Assembly: GCA_021812505.1 (NCBI GenBank)
Contig: JAKANG010000081.1
Span: 1 to 6,759, forward strand
Source: Pseudomonadota bacterium
Lineage (GTDB): Bacteria > Pseudomonadota > Alphaproteobacteria > Rhizobiales > Beijerinckiaceae
Reading direction: 5' to 3'
Length of the DNA: 6,759 nt
Part shown: positions 1-5,730 of the stretch, piece after piece
How positions within the stretch are numbered: position 1 is the first letter of the stretch
Layout of the letters: the number at the start of each line of letters is the position of its first letter
The notes under the pieces: model-generated
Told to the model about the DNA's origin: nothing
Databases searched by the model: none
What the model saw: only the letters and a program-made list of their open reading frames with translations
Position numbers and translations under genes: made by a program

Positions 1-1
1 A

Positions 2-307
2 GTTTCCGACGCCACTTTCGAATCCGACGTTTTGAAGTCCGACGTGCCGGTCGTCGTGGATTTCTGGGCGGAATGGTGCGGTCCGTGCAAGATGATCGGC
101 CCGTCGCTCGAGGAACTGGCGAAGGAGTACGACGGCAAGGTCAAGATCGTTAAGCTGAACGTCGATGAAAATCCCGGCGTCGCCGGCAAGCTCGGCATCC
201 GCTCGATCCCGACCCTGATGCTGTTCAAGGGCGGCAAGGTGACGTCGCAGAAGGTCGGCGCCGCGCCCAAGGGCGAATTGGCCAAATGGATCAACGCCGC
301 GATCTGA
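2..307 (+). CDS. trxA: Thioredoxin, 5'-truncated by the window edge
   Basis: Thiol-disulfide oxidoreductase that reduces cytoplasmic protein disulfides and is itself recycled by thioredoxin reductase. The open frame runs from the first bases of the window, and 101 residues are visible. The active site WCGPC lies at visible residues 25-29, preceded by the typical VVVDFWAE strand. The cis-proline of SIPT is at visible residue 70, and the C-terminal helix ends KWINAAI. Thioredoxins are about 105-110 residues, so only roughly five N-terminal residues are missing. An internal TTG at 32-34 gives a shorter frame, but the residues before it ([10 protein letters not shown]) are normal thioredoxin sequence, so the true start lies left of the window. 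The gene ends convergent with the ydfG-like gene. Identification is certain; the gene number among possible paralogues is not. Confidence 0.96.
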   Translation, partial: VSDATFESDVLKSDVPVVVDFWAEWCGPCKMIGPSLEELAKEYDGKVKIVKLNVDENPGVAGKLGIRSIPTLMLFKGGKVTSQKVGAAPKGELAKWINAAI

Positions 308-316
308 CCCAATTTT

Positions 317-338
317 CCTTCGCCCTTGCGGGCGAGGG
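317..338. repeat. Palindromic hairpin between convergent trxA and ydfG
   Basis: A nine-pair stem (CCTTCGCCC against GGGCGAGGG, one T-G wobble) closes on a TTGC loop. It sits 9 bases after the trxA stop and directly abuts the stop codon of the opposing dehydrogenase gene. It could end transcription from either side, but neither strand has a clear T-run after the stem, so it is not a textbook intrinsic terminator. Short palindromes with a CCCTTGCGGG core are, as I recall, scattered between genes in many Hyphomicrobiales genomes. It may therefore be a copy of an interspersed REP-like element; only one copy is visible here. Confidence 0.5.
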
Positions 339-1100
339 TCAGGTCGGGGGAGTCCCCTTCTTGACGGCGAGCGCGCTGCTCGCCTGAGACGTCGGCATCA
401 TCTCGATCCGGTTGATATTGACATGCGGCGGCAGGCTCACCAGCCATGCCGCCGTTTCTGCTATGTCTTCCGCCGTCAGCGGCTCGTTGTCGGCATAGAG
501 CGCCGCCGCCCTCGCCGCATCGCCGCCGAAGCGCACGACCGAGAATTCCGAGCCGGTGACGAGGCCGGGCTCGATATTGGTCACCCGGACGTTCCTGCCG
601 ACGAGATCGGCGCGCAGATTGAGCGAGAATTGCAGGACGAAGGCTTTCGTCGCGCCATAGACATTGCCGCCGGGATAAGGATAGTCGCCTGCGATCGAGC
701 CGAGATTGATGATCAGCCCGTCGTCGCGCGCGACCATTTGCGGCAAAACGGCGTGGGTGAGATGGACAAGGCCGGTGATGTTGGTGGCGATCATCCGGTC
801 CCAGTCGGCGAGGTCGCATTCCCAGGCGGGGTTGAGGCCGAGCGCCAGACCGGCGTTGTTGATCAGCACGTCAATTCGCCGCCAGCCCTCCGGCAGGCCG
901 TCGACGAAACCATCCACTTCTTTCCTCTCGGTCATGTCGAGCGGCAGCGCAAGAACGGCGTCGCCGAATTCTTCGCCGAGCGCGGTCAACCGCTCGACCC
1001 GCCGCCCCGTGGCGATGACGCGATGGCCGTCCTTGACGAAGCGGCGGGCGAATGCCGCGCCGAAGCCGGCGGTCGCCCCGGTGATCAGAATGGTTTTCAT
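339..1100 (-). CDS. ydfG: YdfG-type short-chain dehydrogenase (NADP-dependent 3-hydroxy acid dehydrogenase)
   Basis: Classical SDR of 253 residues. The E. coli YdfG family oxidises serine, L-allo-threonine and related 3-hydroxy acids, and reduces malonic semialdehyde to 3-hydroxypropionate, with NADP(H). Visible motifs are the Rossmann TGATAGFG (residues 7-14), NNAG (81-84), the active-site Asn107, Ser135 in LGSIAG and YGATK (Tyr148, Lys152), then EPGLVTGSEF. The R33-R34 after the second strand fits NADP preference. The ATAGFG, ATGRR, NNAGLALG, GGNVYGATKAFV and HVNIN..EMMP blocks and the length match YdfG closely. The frame opens 16 codons earlier at 1148, but that extension has no ribosome site and is not family-like, so I start at the ATG at 1100. 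It is the last gene of the minus-strand block, 52 bases after the methyltransferase gene. The final residues run to the edge of the palindrome shared with trxA. Confidence 0.93.
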   Translation of the reverse strand: MKTILITGATAGFGAAFARRFVKDGHRVIATGRRVERLTALGEEFGDAVLALPLDMTERKEVDGFVDGLPEGWRRIDVLINNAGLALGLNPAWECDLADWDRMIATNITGLVHLTHAVLPQMVARDDGLIINLGSIAGDYPYPGGNVYGATKAFVLQFSLNLRADLVGRNVRVTNIEPGLVTGSEFSVVRFGGDAARAAALYADNEPLTAEDIAETAAWLVSLPPHVNINRIEMMPTSQASSALAVKKGTPPT

Positions 1101-1152
1101 GGAAAGGTCCCGTCTTTGTGCGCCCGGATTATCGGCGCGATTGCGCATGCCG

Positions 1153-1827
1153 CTACCACAGCCCGGGAATCATGCGCCAGGTTCGGGCGCGATAGGCGTC
1201 ATAGTCCGCGCCGAAATGCGATCGCAGCAGCTTTTCTTCCGAGTCGATGCGCGCCAGCAAAGGCGGCAGGGTCAAAGCGGTGATGATGACGCCGATTCCC
1301 GAACGGAAAACCAGGGACCAGCCGAGGGAGCTGACCATCAGCCCGAGATAGGACGGATGGCGGATGAACCGATAAACGCCGCTGGTCACGAGCCGGTGGC
1401 CGGGCTGGATCGCGACGAGGCCCGAAAATCTGTCGCCGAGCGTGGCCACCGGCCAGAGGCGCAGCCAGCCGCCGAGCGCGAAAAGCGCGATCCCGATCCG
1501 GCGCAGCCCGTCGCCGCCAAGCGAGAGAATGTCGCGGCGGTCGCCCCAGGCCGGCAAAAACCCGTTGGCGAGGCTCAGCAGGCCGAACGCCGCGAGGACC
1601 CAGCGATTGTCGCGGTCCTCCTTGACGCCCGGCGAGAGATTGCCGCCGACGAAGAGAGCGATGGCGGCCAGGCCGAAATAGACGATGGTCAGGGCCCAGA
1701 AGGCGGGATGGGCCAGGAAGGGCGCGACGCCGCCCCATCCCCAGATCGGCAAGACAAAATAGGCGCAGGCGCCGCCAAGGAGCGCGGCGGCGCGAGTGAC
1801 GCCGGTAAAACGCTCGCCCGCCGACAT
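1153..1827 (-). CDS. Isoprenylcysteine carboxyl methyltransferase (ICMT/PEMT)-family membrane protein
   Basis: A 224-residue integral membrane protein with about five hydrophobic segments (roughly 15-30, 42-61, 77-93, 110-126 and 164-192). The C-terminal half carries the family's SAM-binding signature: SGVYRFIRHPSYLG (149-162, with R156-H157-P158 and Tyr160) and the conserved ARIDSEEKLL (192-201), then FG-x-Y-x-x-Y-x4-WRMIPGLW. Bacterial members methylate small molecules or lipids; prenylated-protein methylation is a eukaryotic role, so the substrate here is unknown. The start is supported by GGGAGG at 1833-1838 on the minus strand, 5 bases before the ATG. It follows the fmdB-type gene by 17 bases and is probably cotranscribed with it and with cdh. 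An NnrU-type or phospholipid N-methyltransferase-like role cannot be excluded; family membership is firm, specific function is not. Confidence 0.85.
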   Translation of the reverse strand: MSAGERFTGVTRAAALLGGACAYFVLPIWGWGGVAPFLAHPAFWALTIVYFGLAAIALFVGGNLSPGVKEDRDNRWVLAAFGLLSLANGFLPAWGDRRDILSLGGDGLRRIGIALFALGGWLRLWPVATLGDRFSGLVAIQPGHRLVTSGVYRFIRHPSYLGLMVSSLGWSLVFRSGIGVIITALTLPPLLARIDSEEKLLRSHFGADYDAYRARTWRMIPGLW

Positions 1828-1844
1828 CGCCGCCTCCCTTCTGG

Positions 1845-2069
1845 TCAGTTGAACATCGAGGCCGCCGGACAGGTTGCGCAGGCTCCGCCGTCGGCGCCGC
1901 AGGACGGCGCCGCGTCATTGTCGCCGCCGCGCGCCGGCGAAGCGATCAGCGACAATTGCTGCTCAAGCTCGGCCGCACCGCAGGTGGGGCAGACCGGTTC
2001 GTCGCCGGAGCGCACCAAGGTCTGGAAATGCGCGCCGCATTTTTTGCATTCGTAACTGTAGATCGGCAT
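1845..2069 (-). CDS. FmdB-family zinc-ribbon protein
   Basis: A 74-residue putative regulatory protein of the FmdB/CxxC_CxxC_SSSS family. The N-terminus MPIYSYECKKCG is diagnostic. The zinc ribbon uses Cys8-x2-Cys11 and Cys27-x2-Cys30 (VCPTCG), followed by SLIASPA. A low-complexity tail ends in three further cysteines (57, 64, 67). FmdB was named from the formamidase region of Methylophilus, and its molecular role is still poorly defined. The frame extends 21 codons upstream to 2132, overlapping cdh, but the family always starts at MP-x-Y-x-Y. GAGGA at 2076-2080 (minus strand) lies 6 bases before the ATG at 2069, so I use that start. It lies 19 bases after the cdh stop and 17 before the ICMT-family gene, which suggests one mRNA. 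Confidence 0.9.
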   Translation of the reverse strand: MPIYSYECKKCGAHFQTLVRSGDEPVCPTCGAAELEQQLSLIASPARGGDNDAAPSCGADGGACATCPAASMFN

Positions 2070-2088
2070 AGGCAATCCTCGTTCAGGT

Positions 2089-2883
2089 TCATTCGGACGG
2101 GACGTTTCTCCCGATCCGGCATTGATGGTCAAGCAGTTCCTCGGCGTGGCCGCCGCCGCCGGCGGCGAGCAGCAGGAAGCCGCGCCCAGCCGGGGGCTCG
2201 TCCAGTCCGATCACGGCGATGGTTTCGCCCGCCATATTGTCGCGGGCGCGGGGAATTTCCAGGGCGACCATGCGGAAAATGTTGCGGTCAAGCTCACCCG
2301 CGCTCAAGGCGCGGCCGTGGTAGCGGCCCGCAGTCGGGCGCAAATTGATTTCGAACCAGCCTTTCCGGCCTCTCGCGGCGCGGGCGAGATCCGTTTTGAT
2401 CTCCGGCTTGACGCAATCGACATGGATATGGAGCTGGTCCTGGCTGCGCCCGGCGCGGGAATTGATCGCCATGCCGATATCGCTCCAGGCGAGCGGCCGG
2501 CCCGCGCCCTCCTCGACCCAATGGCGCTCGCTCCAGGCGTCGGCCCAATAATTGGGCGCGTCCTTGCGCAGCAGCGCCGGGCTCTCGATCCCGGAGACCC
2601 GGACGAGCGGGGTGACGATGATATGGGTCGCCTCGTCGGGCGCCCGCAAAGTGGCGAAGCCCCGCGCATGATCGACGGCGAGACAGGGCGCGGGCAAGCC
2701 GGTGAGCCGGCTCATCGGGGAACAGACGCCGTGGACGACGCCCCACAAGCCATTGCGCCCAAAGGCCAGCCCCTCGAAGGAGGCCGCCGGGCGGGCGGCG
2801 CCGGCGACCGCGACAAGGCCGGCGACAAGAGCGATAAATTTCTTCACGCGCGGGGCCATAGCATTTTGTTCGGTCGCGCGCAT
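2089..2883 (-). CDS. cdh: CDP-diacylglycerol pyrophosphatase
   Basis: Hydrolyses CDP-diacylglycerol to CMP and phosphatidate, a turnover step for the phospholipid precursor. The 264-residue product begins with a basic stretch and a hydrophobic segment (16-30) ending AARPAAS, a signal peptide or anchor, so the enzyme probably acts at the membrane facing the periplasm. The HIT-like catalytic region is clear: INSRAGRSQDQLHIHVDC (140-157, His152 and His154). Flanking blocks match E. coli Cdh: GIESPALL (98-105), ELDRNIF, ALEIPRARDNM and LDHQC (251-255). The frame stays open to 3435, but that long upstream part lies antisense to the phosphopantetheinyl transferase gene and is not family-like. I start at the ATG at 2883, preceded by GGGAAAGG; the ATG at 2859 (256 residues) is the alternative and still keeps the signal segment. 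It is first in the minus-strand block, 39 bases from a divergent gene. Confidence 0.9.
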   Translation of the reverse strand: MRATEQNAMAPRVKKFIALVAGLVAVAGAARPAASFEGLAFGRNGLWGVVHGVCSPMSRLTGLPAPCLAVDHARGFATLRAPDEATHIIVTPLVRVSGIESPALLRKDAPNYWADAWSERHWVEEGAGRPLAWSDIGMAINSRAGRSQDQLHIHVDCVKPEIKTDLARAARGRKGWFEINLRPTAGRYHGRALSAGELDRNIFRMVALEIPRARDNMAGETIAVIGLDEPPAGRGFLLLAAGGGGHAEELLDHQCRIGRNVPSE

Positions 2884-2922
2884 CGCCTTTCCCGCCCCGC
2901 GCTCTCGCGATAGACTTGCGCG

Positions 2923-3549
2923 ATGATTTTCCCCGCTCCCGGCGGCGCGCTCCAGACTTTCGCGGAACGCCATGGCATCAGGATCGGCGCGCGGGCGATC
3001 GCGCCCGGCGACGAAGTCCGCCTTTGGCCGGAAGAGGCGGAGGCGCTCGCGGCCCTGCGGCTCGAGCGGCGGCGGGCGAGCGGAGCCGCGCGCGCGCTGG
3101 CGCGGAATTTGCTGGCGGAATTCGGCGCGCGGCCCTGCGCGATCGGCCGGGATGGCGACGGCGTTCCGCTTTGGCCGCCCGGCTTCGCGGGCTCTCTCGC
3201 CCATGATGAGACCCATGCGCTGGCGGCGGTCGCGCGGTCGGAAAAAATCTCCGCGCTCGGCGCCGATCTGGAGCCTGACGCGCCGCTGGCGTCGGAGCTG
3301 CTCGAACTGGTCGCGACGCCAGCCGAGTGTGCGCGCTATGATCTGGCCCTCCTCCGGCGCCGTGTCCTGTTCGTCGTCAAAGAGGCGGCTTTTAAGGCGC
3401 TTTTTCCCGCCGACCGGCGTTTTCTCGATTTTCACGACATCGAAATCGATCTCGGCTCTGGCCGCGCCCGAACGAAATTCGGCGGGCGCTGCCTGTTCGC
3501 ATGGGAAGGCGGCGCCAAGATCGTCGCGCTCGCGGCGCGGGAAGCCTGA
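2923..3549 (+). CDS. 4'-phosphopantetheinyl transferase (EntD/Sfp superfamily)
   Basis: Transfers 4'-phosphopantetheine from coenzyme A to a serine of carrier proteins (acyl, peptidyl or polyketide carriers), a cytoplasmic Mg-dependent reaction. The 208-residue length fits EntD-type enzymes. Motifs in order: ARNLLAEFG (60-68); GVPLWPPGFAGSLAHD (80-95), matching the family G-x-P-x-W-P...GS-x-SH region with His94; GADLEPD (113-119), the metal-binding D-x-E with Asp115 and Glu117; and FVVKEAAFKALFP (150-162), the family KE-x3-K signature with Lys153, Glu154 and Lys158. No strong Shine-Dalgarno precedes the ATG at 2923. The protein cannot start much further left without running into cdh's 5' end. 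No carrier protein or synthase is in the window, so the target is unknown. Its stop TGA (3547-3549) directly abuts the stop of the opposing small gene. Confidence 0.9.
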   Translation: MIFPAPGGALQTFAERHGIRIGARAIAPGDEVRLWPEEAEALAALRLERRRASGAARALARNLLAEFGARPCAIGRDGDGVPLWPPGFAGSLAHDETHALAAVARSEKISALGADLEPDAPLASELLELVATPAECARYDLALLRRRVLFVVKEAAFKALFPADRRFLDFHDIEIDLGSGRARTKFGGRCLFAWEGGAKIVALAAREA

Positions 3550-3876
3550 TCAGCGTCGCCCGATCGGGGAAAAGCGCATCGCTTTCCGGGCCATGCCGAA
3601 GGTCCAGAACCACAAAGCCGCCTGGGGCAGAAACCAATAGATTTTCGCCGCCTCGGCCCAGTCGGGCTCAGGCGAAAGGCGGACGTTGATGGTGACGCCT
3701 TCACCGGAGCCCGCAGGCGAAAAAGCGTCCTCGGCGAACATCCGGGGCGTGTCCTGCGCCTGCGCGACCCAGGAATCGATTCCTTCTTCAGCTCCGCTCC
3801 GGGCGCCCATTTTATTGTGCGCCGACGCCTCGAACGGGACGGGGGGAAGGCTGATCTGAATGTTCTTGCGGCTCAT
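3550..3876 (-). CDS. Small protein of unknown function coupled to ParA
   Basis: I do not recognise this 108-residue protein. The N-terminal two thirds are polar and look largely disordered: a short basic start (MSRKNIQISLPPVP), then Gly/Ala/Glu-rich sequence. A short strand-like stretch follows (TINVRL, 62-67), then a strongly aromatic hydrophobic segment at about 77-95 (KIYWFLPQAALWFWTFGMA) and a basic tail ending GRR. That end could be a membrane anchor or an amphipathic helix. Its ATG overlaps the parA stop as ATGA (3873-3876), so translation is probably coupled and both proteins made together. ParA-type ATPases commonly have a small adaptor encoded next door whose basic N-terminus contacts the ATPase; that role here is inference. 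Its stop abuts the opposing transferase stop with no gap. Coding status is supported by the overlap, by using the whole space between its neighbours, and by its biased composition. Confidence 0.75.
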   Translation of the reverse strand: MSRKNIQISLPPVPFEASAHNKMGARSGAEEGIDSWVAQAQDTPRMFAEDAFSPAGSGEGVTINVRLSPEPDWAEAAKIYWFLPQAALWFWTFGMARKAMRFSPIGRR

Positions 3877-4517
3877 GCGGCCTGTCTCTCCTTATCGGCG
3901 ACGATCAGTTCGGCCAGACGTTGAATCTCGCGGGCGGCCTCGCCGCGCGGGGCGGCTTCCAGCACGGAAAGACCGCGCGCGGCGCTTTCGGCGTAAACCA
4001 CCCTCTGGACGAGGGCGGCGTCGAGAACCGGCGTTTCGGGAAACTGCGCCAATGCGGCGTGAAAATCGCGCCCGATCGCGCTGTTGGCGATCTTGCGGTT
4101 GATGAGGAAGGCGGCGCGCAGCGACTCCTTGAACTGCCGCGCCTCGCGGATGAGCTGGACCGTGTCGGCGGCGGCCCAAACGTCATAGGGAGAGGGCTGG
4201 ACCGGGATCAGCACCAGGTCGCTGGCCATGATCGCGGCGCGGCCCAGTTCATTCACACGCGGCGCGCCGTCGATCACCACAATGTCGTAATTTCTCGCCA
4301 AAGCCGGGATTTCGCGATGAAGCGTCGGCTTCGCCATGCCGACCACCACGAATTCGGCATCGATCTGCCGCGCCCCTGACCACGCGAGGGCGCTGCCCTG
4401 CGGATCGGCGTCCACCAGCAGGGTCTGCTGGCCGGACCGGCTGAAACAGGATGCGAGATTGACCGCGACCGTCGTCTTGCCGACGCCGCCCTTCTGGTTC
4501 AGCACGCCCACGATCAT
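3873..4517 (-). CDS. ParA/Soj-family ATPase (orphan, no ParB)
   Basis: A 214-residue P-loop ATPase of the ParA/MinD superfamily, which forms ATP-dependent dimers on DNA or membrane and positions cargo. It has the deviant Walker A NQKGGVGKTT (7-16) with signature Lys9 and Lys14, switch I DADPQGSA (36-43), and Walker B DIVVIDGAPR (78-87). The PVQPSPYDVW region (105-114) is typical of the short ParA-partition subgroup. No N-terminal helix-turn-helix is present, unlike long plasmid type Ia ParA, so it is unlikely to autoregulate by DNA binding. No ParB gene or obvious parS cluster is seen, and the neighbours are ordinary chromosomal genes. It is followed by a coupled 108-residue gene with a 4-base overlap. 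The start at 4517 gives the canonical MIVGVLNQKGG N-terminus. A role in chromosome, chemoreceptor or organelle positioning is possible, but the cargo cannot be told from sequence. Confidence 0.9.
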   Translation of the reverse strand: MIVGVLNQKGGVGKTTVAVNLASCFSRSGQQTLLVDADPQGSALAWSGARQIDAEFVVVGMAKPTLHREIPALARNYDIVVIDGAPRVNELGRAAIMASDLVLIPVQPSPYDVWAAADTVQLIREARQFKESLRAAFLINRKIANSAIGRDFHAALAQFPETPVLDAALVQRVVYAESAARGLSVLEAAPRGEAAREIQRLAELIVADKERQAA

Positions 4518-4567
4518 CGAGGCCGCCTTTCGCGCTGGATGGAGATCAACGCCCGACTCGACGGCCG

Positions 4568-4585
4568 CGCGCGCGAAAGCGCGCG
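4568..4585. other. GC hairpin with GAAA tetraloop upstream of parA
   Basis: A perfect seven-pair alternating CG stem (4568-4574 with 4579-4585) closes on GAAA as read on the + strand, or TTTC on the transcribed minus strand. It lies about 50 bases before the parA start and about 85 bases after the dehydrogenase stop. No T-run follows on either strand, so a classical terminator is unlikely. It may be a structured 5' leader element of parA or a chance product of GC-rich sequence. The rest of the 153-base gap (4518-4670) shows no gene and no promoter I would defend. Confidence 0.35.
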
Positions 4586-4670
4586 AATCACCCGACGCGG
4601 CCGCCAGTCTCAGGGTCTCCGCAAATCACGGCTTTGGCAAGCTTTGCTGCGATGCAAATTGTGCACGGCG

Positions 4671-5618
4671 TCAAAAATAGACGCCGATATCCTCGCTGAT
4701 CTCGATCGCACGGACCACGGAGCGCGCGATTCTGGCGTTCTCCTCGGGGAAACGGCGCTCGCGGATCAACTTCGCAAAGGCGGACAGCTCGTCGGCCAGC
4801 GCGTCGTGGGCGTCGACCTTGTATTCCGCGATCTTGACGGCGGTGAAATTGTTCTCGGCCAGACTTGGCGTGGGCGTCGTGTCATAGACGCTGACCTTGG
4901 CGGTCAACTCGTCGAGCTTGACAATTCGCCCGTCCAAAGTGACCACCGCCAGGCGCCGCCGCTCCGAGGCGACCCAGCTGCTCTCGACATGGCCGGTCAT
5001 GCCGCCTTCGAAACGCATGAACATTTGGGCCTGGGCGGCTGGACAGCCGCCATAGGGGCGCTGGACATGCTGGGCGGACAAGGGATGGCGGCCGGTCACG
5101 AAAATGGCGTTGGCGAGGTCATGGACCGCGAGGTCGAGCAGCACGCTGTTCTTTTGGATGCGGCCGACGCCGCGCCGCCGGGCGTCGAAATGCAGGACTG
5201 GCCGCCCCGATTCGGCGATCAGGCGCTTCATCAGCAGGACGCCGGGATTGAACAAGGTGGTGTGGCCGGTCATCGCCACCAGTCCCTTGGCGCGGGCGAG
5301 CGCCGAGATTTCGTCGCAGGCGGCCGCGGTCATCGCCAAAGGCTTGGCGATCAGCACGTTCTTGCCGGCTTCAAGCGCCGTGCGGGCCAGATCGGCATGG
5401 GTGTGGTTCGGCGTGGTGATGACGCAGGCCTTGATCGACGCGTCATCCAGAATGGCCTCGAGCGACGGCGCGGTTTCGGCATGGGCGACCTTGCGCGCGT
5501 CATGATGGTCAAAGGTCGATTTCAGCGTGAAACCGGGCAGGGCGCTCAGCTTGTGGGCAAGGGTCTGTCCCCAGGGGCCAAGGCCGATGACCGAGACATT
5601 GATTGTTTTTTTCGTCAT
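4671..5618 (-). CDS. Gfo/Idh/MocA-family NAD(P)-dependent sugar-type dehydrogenase
   Basis: A 315-residue cytoplasmic oxidoreductase. The Rossmann motif is VIGLGPWGQTL (10-20, G12-x-G14-x2-G17). The family TTPNHTHADL block is at 68-77, the usual EKP site reads AKP (91-93, with Lys92 and Pro93 kept), and GHTTLFNPG is at 118-126. The catalytic D-x3-H pattern is in LLDLAVHDLAN (160-170, Asp162 and His166). The family oxidises or reduces sugar hydroxyls; WlbA/WbpB members oxidise UDP-N-acetylglucosaminuronate at C3. The divergent neighbour is a WlbC/WbpE-like aminotransferase, which favours a nucleotide-aminosugar role here, though the exact substrate is unproven. The frame opens at a TTG at 5645, but the ATG at 5618 begins directly before the Rossmann strand with a weak AAGAG upstream, so I use it. 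Inositol- or biliverdin-type oxidoreductase activity remains possible from family membership alone. Confidence 0.88.
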   Translation of the reverse strand: MTKKTINVSVIGLGPWGQTLAHKLSALPGFTLKSTFDHHDARKVAHAETAPSLEAILDDASIKACVITTPNHTHADLARTALEAGKNVLIAKPLAMTAAACDEISALARAKGLVAMTGHTTLFNPGVLLMKRLIAESGRPVLHFDARRRGVGRIQKNSVLLDLAVHDLANAIFVTGRHPLSAQHVQRPYGGCPAAQAQMFMRFEGGMTGHVESSWVASERRRLAVVTLDGRIVKLDELTAKVSVYDTTPTPSLAENNFTAVKIAEYKVDAHDALADELSAFAKLIRERRFPEENARIARSVVRAIEISEDIGVYF

Positions 5619-5627
5619 GTGACGCTC

Positions 5628-5645
5628 TTGCGACGCCTTTCGCAA
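5628..5645. promoter_or_regulatory. Perfect inverted repeat, operator-like, next to the dehydrogenase start
   Basis: TTGCGA and TCGCAA form a perfect 6-base inverted repeat around a 6-base spacer (CGCCTT). It lies 9 bases upstream of the dehydrogenase ATG, on the transcribed side of that gene. As DNA it has the size of a dimeric repressor site; as RNA it would fold into a hairpin beside the ribosome-binding region and could hinder initiation. No regulator gene is present to name a binding protein. Confidence 0.4.
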
Positions 5646-5730
5646 TACAGCCCGGATTGTTGGAGCGCGGGTGAACAGAATGCGACGGAGCGCCGGGCTT
5701 CGGCTCCATCGGGCGGGCTCGCCTTAGCAT

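Noticed and set aside
423..1283. Plus-strand 286-codon open frame opposite ydfG
   Set aside because: Shadow of the SDR gene, with no motif or ribosome site.
706..2055. Long + strand open frame of 449 codons across ydfG, the methyltransferase gene and fmdB
   Set aside because: It crosses three well-supported minus-strand genes, is rich in Arg, Pro and Ala without domain motifs, and has no ribosome site. It is a by-product of GC-rich third positions.
2884..3435. Minus-strand open frame continuing 184 codons upstream of cdh
   Set aside because: It lies antisense to the phosphopantetheinyl transferase gene, is Arg-rich in the way of GC-rich shadow frames, and would bury the cdh signal peptide mid-protein.
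4641..4651. Small inverted repeat GCAA-GCT-TTGC in the parA upstream gap
   Set aside because: Only four pairs with a 3-base loop around a HindIII-type palindrome; expected by chance.
4660..4677. TTGACG-like -35 box on the minus strand at the dehydrogenase stop as a parA promoter
   Set aside because: No matching -10 box at 16-18 bases; not defensible.
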